Notes: generated by a model not told the origin, from the letters alone. A stretch of DNA of 64,000 nucleotides from Amycolatopsis thermalba (GCF_003385215.1 NZ_PQHW01000017.1:1-64000), one strand, 5' to 3'; positions 54,801 through 64,000 are shown, numbered from the stretch's first letter. Made by a program: numbers and translations.

Positions 54801-56299
54801 AGTCGGCGGCGCGGGCGGCGCTGGAGGCGCTGGAGCCGGCGGTGCGGGAACAGGCGGCGCGCCTGCTGGAAACCCCGGACGGCTCCGACGCCGCGACCCG
54901 CGCCGCCGCCCTGGCGCGGGCCGGGCGGACCGTGTCCGCGCTGGAGGCCGAGCACAGCGAGGCGATCGGGCTGGTCGCGACCTGCAAGGCCGAGCTGGAC
55001 CAGCTGCCGAAGCAGAACGCGTCGCTGGAGGTCCGGCCGCGCGACGTCGAGCACGGCCGGGAACTGATCGACGAAGCCGGCGAGGAGGCATCGGCGGCGG
55101 CCCGCGCCCTGGAGGAGGCGCAGGCGCGGCGCGCGGAGGCCGAGCGCACGCTGGAGGCGGCCACCGCGTCGGCGGCCGGGTTCCGGATGCTCGCCGAGTC
55201 GATGGCGCACCTGGCCCCCGAGGGCGAGCCGGAGAGCGTGTTCGACGGCGACGTGGAGGCCGCGCAGGCCCGCTACCGCAAGCTGAACACGGCGCTGACC
55301 GACGCCGAGGCGGCGGTGGATGCCGCGGAGAAGCGGGTGCGGGCGGCCGCGGACGCGCTGGCCCAGTACGCCACCGACAAGCGGTTCGAGAAGCTGGCCA
55401 GCCCGGTGCGGCAGCAGATCGTGTCGGTGCGCCGGGACAGCCTGCCGTCGCACGCGCGGGAGTGGTCGGCCGCGCTGAAGCCGCGGCTGCGCACGCTGAC
55501 CGACGACCTGGCGCAGATCGACCGGCACCGGTCCGGGATCGTGGCGCGGCTGCAGGGCATGGTCGAGGGCGCGCTGCGGATGCTGCGGTCGGCGCAGCGG
55601 CTGTCGCGGCTGCCGGAGGGGCTCGGCGGCTGGTCCGGGCAGGAGTTCCTGCGGATCCGATTCGGCGATCCGGAGGAGCCGCAGCTGTCCGAGGCGCTCG
55701 GGCAGGTCGTCGACGAGGCGGCGCTCGGCCGGACCAGCGACGGCCGCGACGTGAAGCGGGACGGGATGTCGCTGGTGCTGCGCGGCGTGCGGGCGGCGGT
55801 GCCCAAGGGGTTCCGGGTGGACATCCTCAAGCCGGATTCGGTGCTGCGCACGGAACGCCAGCGGGTGTCGGAGATCCGGGACGTGTTCTCCGGCGGGCAG
55901 CAGCTCACGGCGGCGATCATCCTGTACTGCACGCTGGCGGCGCTGCGGGCGAACAACCGCGGCATGGTGCGCAACCGGCATTCCGGGGTGCTGTTCCTGG
56001 ACAACCCGATCGGCCGCGCGTCGGCCGGGTACCTGCTGGAGCTGCAGCGGGTCGTCGCGGAGGCGCTCGGGGTGCAGCTGATCTACACGACGGGCCTGTT
56101 CGACGCCGGCGCGCTGTCGGAGTTCCCGCTGATCGTGCGCCTGCGCAACGACGCGGACCTGCGCGCGGGCCGCAAGTACCTGTCGGTCGACGCCACGATC
56201 CGCAACCACCTGGACGACCTGGCCGACCCGGACGGCACGGCCCGCATCTCGGCGACCCGGCTGTTCACCAAGCCGGGGGAGCAGGCGGAAAGCGCCTGA
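51857..56299 (+). CDS. JetC/MksB-like SMC-family ATPase
   Basis: The 1480-residue protein has SMC layout: an N-terminal ATPase half with Walker A FLENGGGKSVLIKLIF (about residues 67-82), long Ala/Glu/Arg-rich coiled coils, and a globular insert at about 650-760 (GWRYLSTMDAAGRERVLRDL onward). A second coiled coil follows, then the C-terminal half with the ABC signature FSGGQQLTAAI (about 1343) and Walker B VLFLDNPIGRASAGYLL (about 1378). Such proteins extrude DNA loops in MukBEF, MksBEF and Wadjet. No JetD/MksG-type nuclease gene follows. The start is GTG with GGGGGAG 5 nt upstream. Confidence 0.8.
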   Translation: MYELARVRLHSVGPAGARYQNVLLDFSGVGPLVKAPAQDALFTAGIHSADGSLPRRPSPASVLFLENGGGKSVLIKLIFSVMLPGRRQVVGTTSTRVLEKFVMAKDVAHVVLEWQHTETGQRVITGKVSEWRGHVVSNDPANLVDSWYCFRPTAALGLESLPFTEDARLLTMSGFAEQLERAHKAEPELELFTTRRHHEWTERLDTLGLDTELFRYQRAMNAGEGEAADAFAFTSDEAFVEFLLRAVIPEDDPKDLAEVVQTYAHNLGQRGELMSERDFVAGALDLLTPLTEEESLAAASRKLAAVAREEARALAGSVIARHELEAERLDGLKSYVDETRDAEKLAEGDHRRRNAVVTELRRVVAEMRLADATAEKARIDEELAKAREAAAAWRETGTVLAHVNAARKATGIRKLVGDREQSAKPALEAKNAAATALARGLLALAREAEEQAQAAEARAEIARRAAAAAQNQRDEATATAAGHRAELGQLTRRIEEVRAQVQQAVRDGLLTDGTQVAAAAQEARTRGENAITELAARESELEGVAEDHAQAQAALHAAQQRAATAQSRAAHAAEELAKAHRRADSLAAHPRLLELLGGDNVQLETDTPALLTRLREARAAAEREQTALRMEESADERALAALGSGGLLPAPPEVQSALDVLEAAGITAWSGWRYLSTMDAAGRERVLRDLPHLLGGVLINDPAQLDRARQVLADAKLLPSVVLPVGTTQAVRASGAAPGVDFLVPPNPAMYDEEAADTERQAIAARHARRQKQLEALAGAIGDDAALEWKLTTWREDYPAGALATLAEEAEAAATEQTEAEAAVAAQERAVTDLAARRARLRDAIPALRAEARGSEDRARKLAELAERVALIPQWTETVERAQEIVTRAEAEAEQAASRAARLREEAAEEQRTADGHRRTVTHARAERTEVPGGGSVSEDDPVPTEPVDALRRAFAAASDAYARVEVGSDLRAELDQAENAESAARAALEALEPAVREQAARLLETPDGSDAATRAAALARAGRTVSALEAEHSEAIGLVATCKAELDQLPKQNASLEVRPRDVEHGRELIDEAGEEASAAARALEEAQARRAEAERTLEAATASAAGFRMLAESMAHLAPEGEPESVFDGDVEAAQARYRKLNTALTDAEAAVDAAEKRVRAAADALAQYATDKRFEKLASPVRQQIVSVRRDSLPSHAREWSAALKPRLRTLTDDLAQIDRHRSGIVARLQGMVEGALRMLRSAQRLSRLPEGLGGWSGQEFLRIRFGDPEEPQLSEALGQVVDEAALGRTSDGRDVKRDGMSLVLRGVRAAVPKGFRVDILKPDSVLRTERQRVSEIRDVFSGGQQLTAAIILYCTLAALRANNRGMVRNRHSGVLFLDNPIGRASAGYLLELQRVVAEALGVQLIYTTGLFDAGALSEFPLIVRLRNDADLRAGRKYLSVDATIRNHLDDLADPDGTARISATRLFTKPGEQAESA

Positions 56300-56307
56300 A
56301 CCCCCAG

Positions 56308-56412
56308 CCGCGAGTCCCACGCTCCGGCGCGCGAGTCCCACACTCCGGCGCGCGAGTCCCACGCTCGGCCGCGTGAGTTCCGCGTTCCCGTGCGCGAGTT
56401 CCGCGTTCGCCC
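56308..56412. repeat. One-sided array of ~21-bp repeats
   Basis: Right-type units GCGCGAGTCCCACGCTCCG and variants occur five times in one orientation, just after the SMC-like gene. Unlike the other arrays there are no left-type units. Confidence 0.8.
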
Positions 56413-56472
56413 GTGTGGTTCGCGCTTCCGGCGGCCGCCGTTCCGGCCGGCGAGCACCGGCCGGTCCGGCGG

Positions 56473-56890
56473 TCAGCCGCGGATCGCCGCCTGGTAGGCG
56501 GCCGGCTCGTCGGCGTCGTCGGTCCTGCTGTGGTGGTGGAACTGCGCCAGCGGCCGTCTTCGTACCGGAAGTAGCGGCTCGTGCGGATCCGCAGGGGCAC
56601 CTCGCCGCCGTCCACGACGTAGGACCCCGTCTCGCCCGGCGATCAGCGCGTGGCCGTCCCCGGCGTACTCCACGACGTCGCCGAAGGCCACCGTCACCCG
56701 CGCCGGTCCGTGGAAGACCTTGTCGTACAACGCGGCGATGTCCGCGCCGCCGCGCAGGATCCCGCCGAGCGGGTTGTTCAGCTGCGCCAGCGCGTCGTCG
56801 GTCCATCTCCAGCGCGGCCAGCGCGCCCTCGATGCCCAGCCCGGTGGCCGCGTCGAGGCGGTTGAGGACGGGCCGAAGGCGCGCGGGCTG
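56473..56890 (-). pseudogene. Frameshifted SnoaL/NTF2-like protein remnant
   Basis: Coherent pieces of one small NTF2-like protein appear in different frames. In one frame: NPLGGILRGGADIAALYDKV, then ARVTVAFGDVVEYAGDGHAL. After a shift: DGGEVPLRIRTSRYFRYEDG. Then back to the first frame: QFHHHSRTDDADEPAAYQAA. The N-terminal piece (LNRLDAATGLGIEGALAALE) is in yet another frame. At least three frameshifts are needed, so it is probably decayed unless the window has sequencing errors. It is divergent from an ArsR-type gene. Confidence 0.65.
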
Positions 56891-56911
56891 ACCCACGTCC
56901 ACCCGAAGGAC

Positions 56912-57172
56912 GTGCCGCTGCGGGACGCGTTGACCGCGGTCGCCGACCCGGTGCGCCGCGCGATCCTGCGCGAGCTGGCGGAGCCGCCCGACTGGACCAA
57001 GGCGTGCGGCACGTTCGACCTGCCGGTCACCAAGGCCACCCGCAGCCACCACTTCGCCGTCCTGCGCGCAGCCGGCCTGATCGAACAACGCGACGAGGGC
57101 CCGCGACGGCTGAACCGCCTGCGCCGCCCCGAGTTCGACGAGGCCTTCCCGGGGCTGCTCGGTTCCGGCTAG
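56912..57172 (+). CDS. ArsR-family HTH regulator (short)
   Basis: The 86-residue protein is a minimal winged helix: LRDALTAVADPVRRAILREL, then KATRSHHFAVLRAAGLIEQR with the recognition helix. GAAGGA stands just before GTG 56912. A longer form beginning upstream at LTHVHPKDVPLR would need a CTG start. It is divergent from the decayed NTF2-like gene, its likely former target. Its end overlaps the convergent LysE gene by 4 nt. Confidence 0.7.
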   Translation: MPLRDALTAVADPVRRAILRELAEPPDWTKACGTFDLPVTKATRSHHFAVLRAAGLIEQRDEGPRRLNRLRRPEFDEAFPGLLGSG

Positions 57173-57813
57173 TCCTTCCGGCCGTTGAGCGCCAGCCCGG
57201 CACCCAGGCCGATCATCACCAGCCCACCGGTGCCGCCGACCAGCTCCAGGCGCTTGGGGGAGCGGGCGAACCACGTCCGCGCCGCGCCGGCCACCAGCGC
57301 CCACGCGCTGTCCGACACCAGCGCGATCACCGGCAGCGCGATGCCCAGCACCAGGATCTGCGCCACCACCCCGCCTGCCGCCTGGTCGACGAACTGCGGC
57401 AGCACCGCGGCCAGGAACACGATCGACTTCGGGTTGGCGAACCCGACGACGAACCCGTCGCGCAGCACCGCGAGCGTCCGGCCGCGCGTGGCGGGCACCG
57501 CGTCCGCCAGCGCCTCGGACAGCTTGCGCCGGTGCCGGAACGCCTGCACGCCCAGGTAGACCAGGTACGCGGCGCCGGCCAGCTTGATCACCGTGAACAC
57601 CGCCGCCGAGGTCTGCACGATCGCGCCCATCCCGAACGCGATCGCCACGACCTGCGCGTACACGCCCACCGCGTTGCCGAGCACCGTGATCAGCGCGTCC
57701 CGCCGCCCCACGGTCAGCGCGCGGCTCACCGTGAACAGAACGCTCGGACCGGGGACGACCACCATCACGAACACCAGCGCGGCGAACGCCGCGAAGTGGC
57801 TGGGGGAGACCAT
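57169..57813 (-). CDS. LysE/RhtB-family amino-acid exporter
   Basis: The 214-residue protein has about six membrane helices and the family signature near the N-terminus, VPGPSVLFTVSRALTVGRRDAL. GFANPKSIVFLAAVLPQFV is the second conserved motif. Such proteins export amino acids or homoserine-like compounds. No adjacent LysG-type regulator is seen. Confidence 0.88.
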   Translation of the reverse strand: MVSPSHFAAFAALVFVMVVVPGPSVLFTVSRALTVGRRDALITVLGNAVGVYAQVVAIAFGMGAIVQTSAAVFTVIKLAGAAYLVYLGVQAFRHRRKLSEALADAVPATRGRTLAVLRDGFVVGFANPKSIVFLAAVLPQFVDQAAGGVVAQILVLGIALPVIALVSDSAWALVAGAARTWFARSPKRLELVGGTGGLVMIGLGAGLALNGRKD

Positions 57814-57886
57814 CGACCGAGCGTATCGGCGCCGCCACCCGGGTGACGAATGTTTATCCGCCGATCACCGCGCCCACCCCCGGACG

Positions 57887-58390
57887 GTGACCGGATACCC
57901 GCCCAGTGACCCGACCGAGCCCGACTACGGCCGGCTGTGGGCCGGCCGGGTGGCGACCGCGGTCGTCGCCGCGCTGGTGACCGTCGTCGGCCTGCTGATC
58001 GCCCGCGGCCTGTTCGACGTCGCCGTCCTGGCCCCCAAGGGCAACGGCATCTGGGGCAACGCCAACACCATCACCTACGCGCTGTGCGCGGCCGCCGCGG
58101 CGCTGCTCGCGACCGGGCTGATGCACGTGCTCAGCCTCGGCACCTCGGCGCCGGGCCAGTTCTTCGGCTGGATCATGGTGCTGGTCACCGCGATCGCGAT
58201 CGTGCTGCCGCTGACGCTGGCCGTGAAGCTGGACGCCAAGATCGCCACCGCGCTGATCAACCTGGCGATCGGCGCGGTCATCGCGATGCTGGTGAGCACG
58301 GTGGCCGCCACGGCACGGCGCCGCCGCCGCGACCGCGAAGCCCCCACGGCCACCCTCAAGTGGGACCAGGGCCCGCACTACTACTCCTGA
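57887..58390 (+). CDS. Four-helix membrane protein (DUF6069-like)
   Basis: The 167-residue protein has a short N-terminal tail (PPSDPTEPDYGRLWAGR) and four membrane helices, ending in a basic cytoplasmic tail. It resembles actinobacterial DUF6069 proteins in size and layout; I am not certain of the family. GTG 57887 is chosen because upstream in-frame sequence runs across the divergent LysE gene. Confidence 0.55.
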   Translation: MTGYPPSDPTEPDYGRLWAGRVATAVVAALVTVVGLLIARGLFDVAVLAPKGNGIWGNANTITYALCAAAAALLATGLMHVLSLGTSAPGQFFGWIMVLVTAIAIVLPLTLAVKLDAKIATALINLAIGAVIAMLVSTVAATARRRRRDREAPTATLKWDQGPHYYS

Positions 58391-58409
58391 AACTGTCGGT
58401 GCCCGGTGG

Positions 58410-58415
58410 TAGAAC
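58410..58415 (+). promoter_or_regulatory. Candidate -10 box TAGAAC (leaderless)
   Basis: TAGAAC ends 6 nt before GTG 58422 of the winged-helix protein gene. Confidence 0.4.
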
Positions 58416-58421
58416 CGCCTG

Positions 58422-59588
58422 GTGAACAGAAAACTGGGGAACGACCAGCGCCGCGCTCGTCTGGTGACGCGGCACCACCTCGCGGCGCCCGCCGACGGAC
58501 CGGACCAGGTTGCCGAGAGCCTGGTCGTGCTGCACGCGACCGATCCGGCCACCGTCCACCTCTCGGTGCTGGCCCGCTCGGCGGCGAGCACCGCCGACGT
58601 CGAGCGGGCCCTTTACGACGAGCGCACCCTGGTGCGGATGCTCGGCATGCGCCGCACGATGTTCGTCGTCCCGCGAGCGCTCGTGCCGGTCGTCCAGGCC
58701 GCCTGCGCCGACGACATCGCCACCCGCGAGCGCAAGCACCTGATCAAGCACCTGGCCACGGCCGGCCTCGACACCGACCTCGACGCCTGGCTCGCCGAAG
58801 TCGAGGAGGGCGCTCACGCCGCGCTCCGGGCCCGCGAACCGGCGTACGCCCAGCAGGTCGCGGACGGCGAACCCCGCCTGCGGACCGAGATCGTCCTGGC
58901 CGCGGGCAAGCCGTACGAGTCCCGCACCTACATCACCAACCGCGTCCTGTTCCTGCTCGCCGCGTCCGGCCGGATCGTCCGCGGCCGTCCCCGCGGCACC
59001 TGGGTGTCCACCCAGTACGCCTGGTCCACCACGGAAACCTGGCTGCCCGTGCTGGAACCGGTGGACGCCGAGACCGCCCGGGTGGAACTGGCCCGCCGCT
59101 GGCTGCGCGCCTTCGGCCCGGCCCCGGTCGCCGATCTGAAGTGGTGGACCGGCTGGACCGCCGGGCAGGTGAAGAAGGCACTGGCCGCGATCGGTCCGGT
59201 GGACGTGGACCTCGACGACGGCCCGGGCGTCGCGCTCCCCGGCGACGACGAGCCCGTCGACCACCCCGAGCCCGTCGCCGCGCTGCTGCCCGCCCTCGAC
59301 CCGACCCCGATGGGCTGGCAGGAGCGCGGCTGGTTTCTCGGCGAGCACCGGGCACAGCTGTTCGACCGCACCGGCAACATCGGCCCGACCGTGTGGTGGG
59401 ACGGCCGGATCGTCGGCGGGTGGGCCCAGCGCCCGGACGGGGAGATCGCGATCCGCCTGCTGGAGGACATCGGCGCCGACGGAACAGCGGCCGTCGACGC
59501 CGCCGCCGAACGGTTGCACGGCCGTCTCGGCGGGGTCGCGGTCATACCGAAATTCCGCACGCCCGTCGAGCGAGATCTGTCATCTTGA
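58422..59588 (+). CDS. Winged-helix (HTH_42/AlkZ-like) DNA-binding protein
   Basis: The 388-residue protein resembles the YcaQ/AlkZ superfamily, some members of which are DNA glycosylases that unhook cross-links or give self-resistance to alkylating natural products. The N-terminus (RARLVTRHHLAAPADGPDQV), the LHATDPATVHLSVLARS segment, GMRRTMFVV and the C-terminal PALDPTPMGWQERGWFLG are typical. I could not identify the catalytic QxQ or QxD motif with confidence, so the enzyme role is open. Confidence 0.7.
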   Translation: MNRKLGNDQRRARLVTRHHLAAPADGPDQVAESLVVLHATDPATVHLSVLARSAASTADVERALYDERTLVRMLGMRRTMFVVPRALVPVVQAACADDIATRERKHLIKHLATAGLDTDLDAWLAEVEEGAHAALRAREPAYAQQVADGEPRLRTEIVLAAGKPYESRTYITNRVLFLLAASGRIVRGRPRGTWVSTQYAWSTTETWLPVLEPVDAETARVELARRWLRAFGPAPVADLKWWTGWTAGQVKKALAAIGPVDVDLDDGPGVALPGDDEPVDHPEPVAALLPALDPTPMGWQERGWFLGEHRAQLFDRTGNIGPTVWWDGRIVGGWAQRPDGEIAIRLLEDIGADGTAAVDAAAERLHGRLGGVAVIPKFRTPVERDLSS

Positions 59589-59665
59589 TCGTCCTCTTGA
59601 TCGATTCCCCACGGTGGTGCACATCTCGTTAGGGTGTGCGAGTACACGCAGGCCAGCACCGCTAG

Positions 59666-60742
<1,077 letters not shown>

Positions 60743-60746
60743 GGCC

Positions 60747-61984
60747 ATGACTGTCAAGACTCTCGAAGACCTGCTCGCCGAGGGTGTGTCCGGGCGGCGC
60801 GTTCTGGTCCGGTCGGACCTGAACGTGCCGCTCGACGGCTCGACCATCACCGACGACGGCCGGGTGCGCGCCGCGCTGCCGACCATCCGGCGCCTGGCCG
60901 AGGCCGGCGCGAAGGTGATCGTCGCGGCCCACCTCGGCCGCCCGAAGGGCACCCCCGAGGCCAAGTACTCGCTGCGGCCGGTCGCCGACCGGCTCGGCGA
61001 GCTGCTCGGCGCCGAGGTCCGGCTCGCCGGTGATGTGGTCGGCGAGCAGGCCCGCGCGGTCGTCGCCGGCCTGGCCGACGGCGACGTCGCCCTGCTGGAG
61101 AACGTGCGGTTCGACCCGCGCGAGACCAGCAAGGTGGATCAGGAGCGGGCCGAGCTGGCCCGCGACCTGGCGGCCCTGACCGGCGACAGTGCCAGTGCCT
61201 CTGGCGCCGGCGGGCGCGGGGGAGCTTTCGTGTCGGACGGCTTCGGCGTGGTGCACCGCAAGCAGGCCTCGGTCTACGACGTGGCCCGCGCGCTGCCCGC
61301 CTACGCCGGCGGCCTGGTGCTCGCCGAGCTGGAGGTGCTGAGCAAGCTGACCGGCGACCCGCAGCGGCCGTACGTGGTCGTGCTCGGCGGGTCGAAGGTG
61401 TCGGACAAGCTCGCGGTCATCGAGGCGCTCCTGCCGAAGGTGGACCGCCTGCTCATCGGCGGCGGCATGGCCTTCACCTTCCTGTCCGCCCAGGGCCACG
61501 GCGTCGGCTCGTCCCTGCTGGAGCAGGACTACGTGGAGACCGCGCGCAAGCTGCTGGCCGAGCACGCGGACAAGATCGTCGTGCCCTCCGACGTGGTGGT
61601 GGCGGACAAGTTCGCGGCCGACGCCGCGACCGACACCGTCGCGGCCGAGAAGATCCCGGACGGCTGGATGGGCCTGGACATCGGCCCGCGCACCACCGAG
61701 CACTTCGCGGCCGAGGTGGCCGCGGCGAAGACGGTGTTCTGGAACGGCCCGGCCGGCGTGTTCGAGATGGCCCCGTTCGCGGCCGGCACCAAGGGTGTCG
61801 CGCAGGCGATCGCCGACTCGGACGCGTTCAGCGTGGTCGGCGGTGGCGACTCCGCGGCCGCGGTGCGCGTGCTGGGCCTGCCGGAGGAGAAGTTCTCGCA
61901 CATCTCCACCGGTGGCGGCGCCTCCCTGGAGTACCTCGAGGGCAAGGAACTGCCGGGCGTCGCGGTGCTGGAGGGTGGTGCCTG

Positions 61985-61985
<1 letters not shown>
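60747..61985 (+). CDS. pgk: Phosphoglycerate kinase
   Basis: Pgk makes ATP from 1,3-bisphosphoglycerate. The 412-residue protein has [20 protein letters not shown] and the nucleotide loop [15 protein letters not shown]-type motif ([17 protein letters not shown]). An extra Ser/Ala/Gly stretch of about 11 residues (61188-61222) interrupts the normally short link before [15 protein letters not shown]. It overlaps tpiA by one base (TGATG). Confidence 0.97.
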
Positions 61986-62773
<788 letters not shown>

Positions 62774-62789
62774 CCGGGGGGTCGGCGAG

Positions 62790-62795
62790 TAGTCT
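62790..62795 (+). promoter_or_regulatory. Candidate -10 box TAGTCT for secG
   Basis: TAGTCT lies 53 nt upstream of the secG ATG, leaving a leader that contains a ribosome site (GAGG, 62838-62841). Confidence 0.4.
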
Positions 62796-62848
62796 GGCAA
62801 CCTCAGACCGTCACACGATCAGGCAACTCCCGAAGACCAGAGGATGAG

Positions 62849-63079
62849 ATGAAGCTGTTCCTGCAAATCCTGCTGATCGCGTCCAGCGTGCTGCTCGTGA
62901 TCGCCGTGCTGCTGCACCGCGGCCGCGGTGGCGGGTTGTCCTCGCTGTTCGGGGGTGGCATGCAGTCGAGCCTGGCGGGGTCGAGCGTGGCCGAGAAGAA
63001 CCTCGACCGCATCACCCTGCTGCTGGGCGCCATCTGGCTGATCAGCATCGTGGGCCTGGGCCTGCTGCTGAAGGTGTGA
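62849..63079 (+). CDS. secG: Preprotein translocase subunit SecG
   Basis: SecG is the small third component of the SecYEG channel. The 76-residue protein has two membrane helices (about 2-22 and 53-74) joined by the glycine-rich loop GRGGGLSSLFGGGMQSSLAG, the family hallmark. It follows tpiA as in most actinobacteria. Confidence 0.94.
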   Translation: MKLFLQILLIASSVLLVIAVLLHRGRGGGLSSLFGGGMQSSLAGSSVAEKNLDRITLLLGAIWLISIVGLGLLLKV

Positions 63080-63140
63080 CGGCCTGAACGCACGGGCGTG
63101 CCTATGGGGGGTGCGCCGCCTATCCACACTGTGAGGATTC

Positions 63141-63482
63141 ATGGTTGGCGGTAACGCAATCAGAGGCACCAGGGTCGGTGCCGGTCCGTCCGGTGAGTCG
63201 GAGCGCGGTGAGACCGCTCCCCGCCGCCGGGTGTCGTACTGGTGTGCCAACGGGCACGAGTCCAAGCCGTCGTTCGCCATGGACGCGGAGGTGCCGGACG
63301 AGTGGGACTGCCCGCGCTGCGGGCTGCCCGCCGGCCAGGACGAGAAGAACCCGCCGGCCGCGCCGCGGACCGAGCCGTACAAGACCCACCTGGCGTACGT
63401 GAAGGAACGGCGCAGCGACGCCGACGGTGAGGCCATCCTCGCCGAGGCGCTCGAACGGCTGCGTCAGCGCCGTCAGATCTGA
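63141..63482 (+). CDS. rbpA: RNA polymerase-binding protein RbpA
   Basis: RbpA stabilises the holoenzyme with HrdB/SigA-type sigma factors and helps promoter opening in actinobacteria. The 113-residue protein has the zinc-like core with cysteines in YWCANGHE and WDCPRCGLPAG and the C-terminal sigma-interaction helix (EAILAEALERLRQRR). GTGAGGA precedes ATG 63141. I see no SigR-type GGAAT promoter in the short leader. Confidence 0.94.
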   Translation: MVGGNAIRGTRVGAGPSGESERGETAPRRRVSYWCANGHESKPSFAMDAEVPDEWDCPRCGLPAGQDEKNPPAAPRTEPYKTHLAYVKERRSDADGEAILAEALERLRQRRQI

Positions 63483-63501
63483 GGAAGCGCTTTCCCGGAC
63501 A

Positions 63502-63541
63502 CGGACCCGCCTCGCCGGCGCGCACCGGCGGAGCGGGTCCG
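63502..63541. terminator. Strong hairpin between rbpA and a convergent kinase gene
   Basis: CGGACCCGC.. (63502-63518) pairs with 63525-63541 around a 6-nt loop, with two mismatches in 17 bp. It sits just after rbpA. The remaining bases to 63666 show nothing else. Confidence 0.65.
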
Positions 63542-63666
63542 TTCTGCGTTCCGGACGGTTCCGGGTTGCCGTTCGCGGAGGTCCGCGGCCTGACGCACCG
63601 ACGCCCGGCCCCGCGCGCGCTGCCGGGGCTCACGCGGGCCGCTGCGCGGTCGGCGGGGCCTGGGGG

Positions 63667-64000
63667 TCAGACGCCCAGCGGGTAGCGGGCCCGCACGCGG
63701 AAGCCGCCGTCCTCGGTGGGGCACGTTTCCAGGCTGCCGCCCAGCAGCCGAGCCCGTTCGGCGAGCCCGGTGAGACCGTAGCCGCCCGAGGGGAGTTCCG
63801 TCGCCTCGTGGCAGGGGCGCTCGTTGCGCACCTCCACGCTCAGCGCGCCGTCCTCACCGCGGACGAGGACCGTCGCGGTCGCGCCGGGCGCGTGCTTGCG
63901 CACGTTGGTCAGCGCTTCCTGCACCGTGCGGTAGGCCGCTGCCGACACCTTCGGCGGCACGTCGTCGGGCACCTCGTCCATCGTCAGCCGCACCGCGACC
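63667..64000 (-). CDS. Sensor histidine kinase, C-terminal part (NarL-system type)
   Basis: Only the last 111 codons are in the window; the gene continues beyond base 64000. The visible piece is the HATPase domain of an HPK7/NarX-like kinase: AAAYRTVQEALTNVRKHAPG is the N box, and GGYGLTGLAERARLLGG the G box. A LuxR-type response regulator would be expected next to it, outside the window or further along this strand. Confidence 0.88.
   Translation of the reverse strand, partial: VAVRLTMDEVPDDVPPKVSAAAYRTVQEALTNVRKHAPGATATVLVRGEDGALSVEVRNERPCHEATELPSGGYGLTGLAERARLLGGSLETCPTEDGGFRVRARYPLGV

Noticed and set aside
54056-57838. Reverse-strand 1260-aa frame over the SMC-like gene end and downstream genes
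   Set aside because: Most of it is the shadow of the SMC-like ATPase coding strand. Only the short NTF2-like remnant around 56473-56890 has meaningful sequence.
56300-57900. Search for a JetD/MksG nuclease gene next to the SMC-like operon
   Set aside because: The downstream frames are repeats, an NTF2-like pseudogene, an ArsR regulator and a LysE exporter; none resembles a Toprim/DUF2220 nuclease.

Overview
The window is a very GC-rich actinomycete chromosome segment. Its gene order is the one conserved in mycobacteria and Pseudonocardiaceae: aroCKBQ, pepQ, efp, nusB, bldD, the pyr/car operon, mihF-gmk-rpoZ-coaBC-metK-priA, fmt-rsmB, rpe-rib, uvrC-rapZ-yvcK-whiA, and gap-pgk-tpiA-secG with rbpA. 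BldD, WhiA, mIHF, RbpA and GpgS point to a developmentally complex actinobacterium. I infer an Amycolatopsis-like member of the Pseudonocardiaceae, but the sequence alone does not prove the genus. GTG starts, 4-nt ATGA/GTGA gene overlaps and probable leaderless starts 6-9 nt after a TANNNT box are common.

Layout. Bases 1-1284 carry no convincing gene and are full of hairpins and degenerate tandem repeats. A prepilin peptidase and the shikimate genes follow (1285-5715), then a GNAT-VOC fusion, a secreted propeller protein, a B-4DMT-like membrane protein and pepQ-efp-nusB. bldD is divergent from a pyrimidine operon (pyrR-pyrB-pyrC-PH protein-carA-carB-pyrF) that has a PyrR-binding hairpin at its ribosome site. 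Then come nucleoid, nucleotide and cofactor genes (mihF, gmk, rpoZ, coaBC, metK, priA), ggt, and fmt-rsmB-flavoprotein. A riboflavin cluster (rpe-ribE-ribBA-ribH-PH protein) lacks ribD. xthA, a TetR regulator, a secreted esterase and uvrC-rapZ-yvcK-whiA complete the conserved block.

Between whiA (ends 42551) and gap (starts 59738) lies about 17 kb of accessory DNA. It holds a long perfect hairpin element, a beta-lactamase-like protein divergent from a two-component system with a GerMN lipoprotein, gpgS, several small enzymes and regulators, and a three-gene SMC-like operon (49491-56299). That operon looks like the JetA/JetB/JetC (MksF/MksE/MksB) core of a Wadjet/Mks condensin, with no nuclease subunit JetD/MksG nearby. 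It is the best candidate for an under-described system here.

A second theme is duplication of gene junctions. At aroB/aroQ and at jetA/jetB the overlapping stop-start junction has been duplicated, so the two real genes are joined by one or two mini-ORFs, each again linked by a GTGA or ATGA overlap. At 34894-35330 the convergent 3' ends of two genes, with the intergenic repeats between them, are duplicated in tandem. A family of about 21-bp repeats, usually arranged as inverted arrays, fills several intergenic gaps, mostly between convergent genes.
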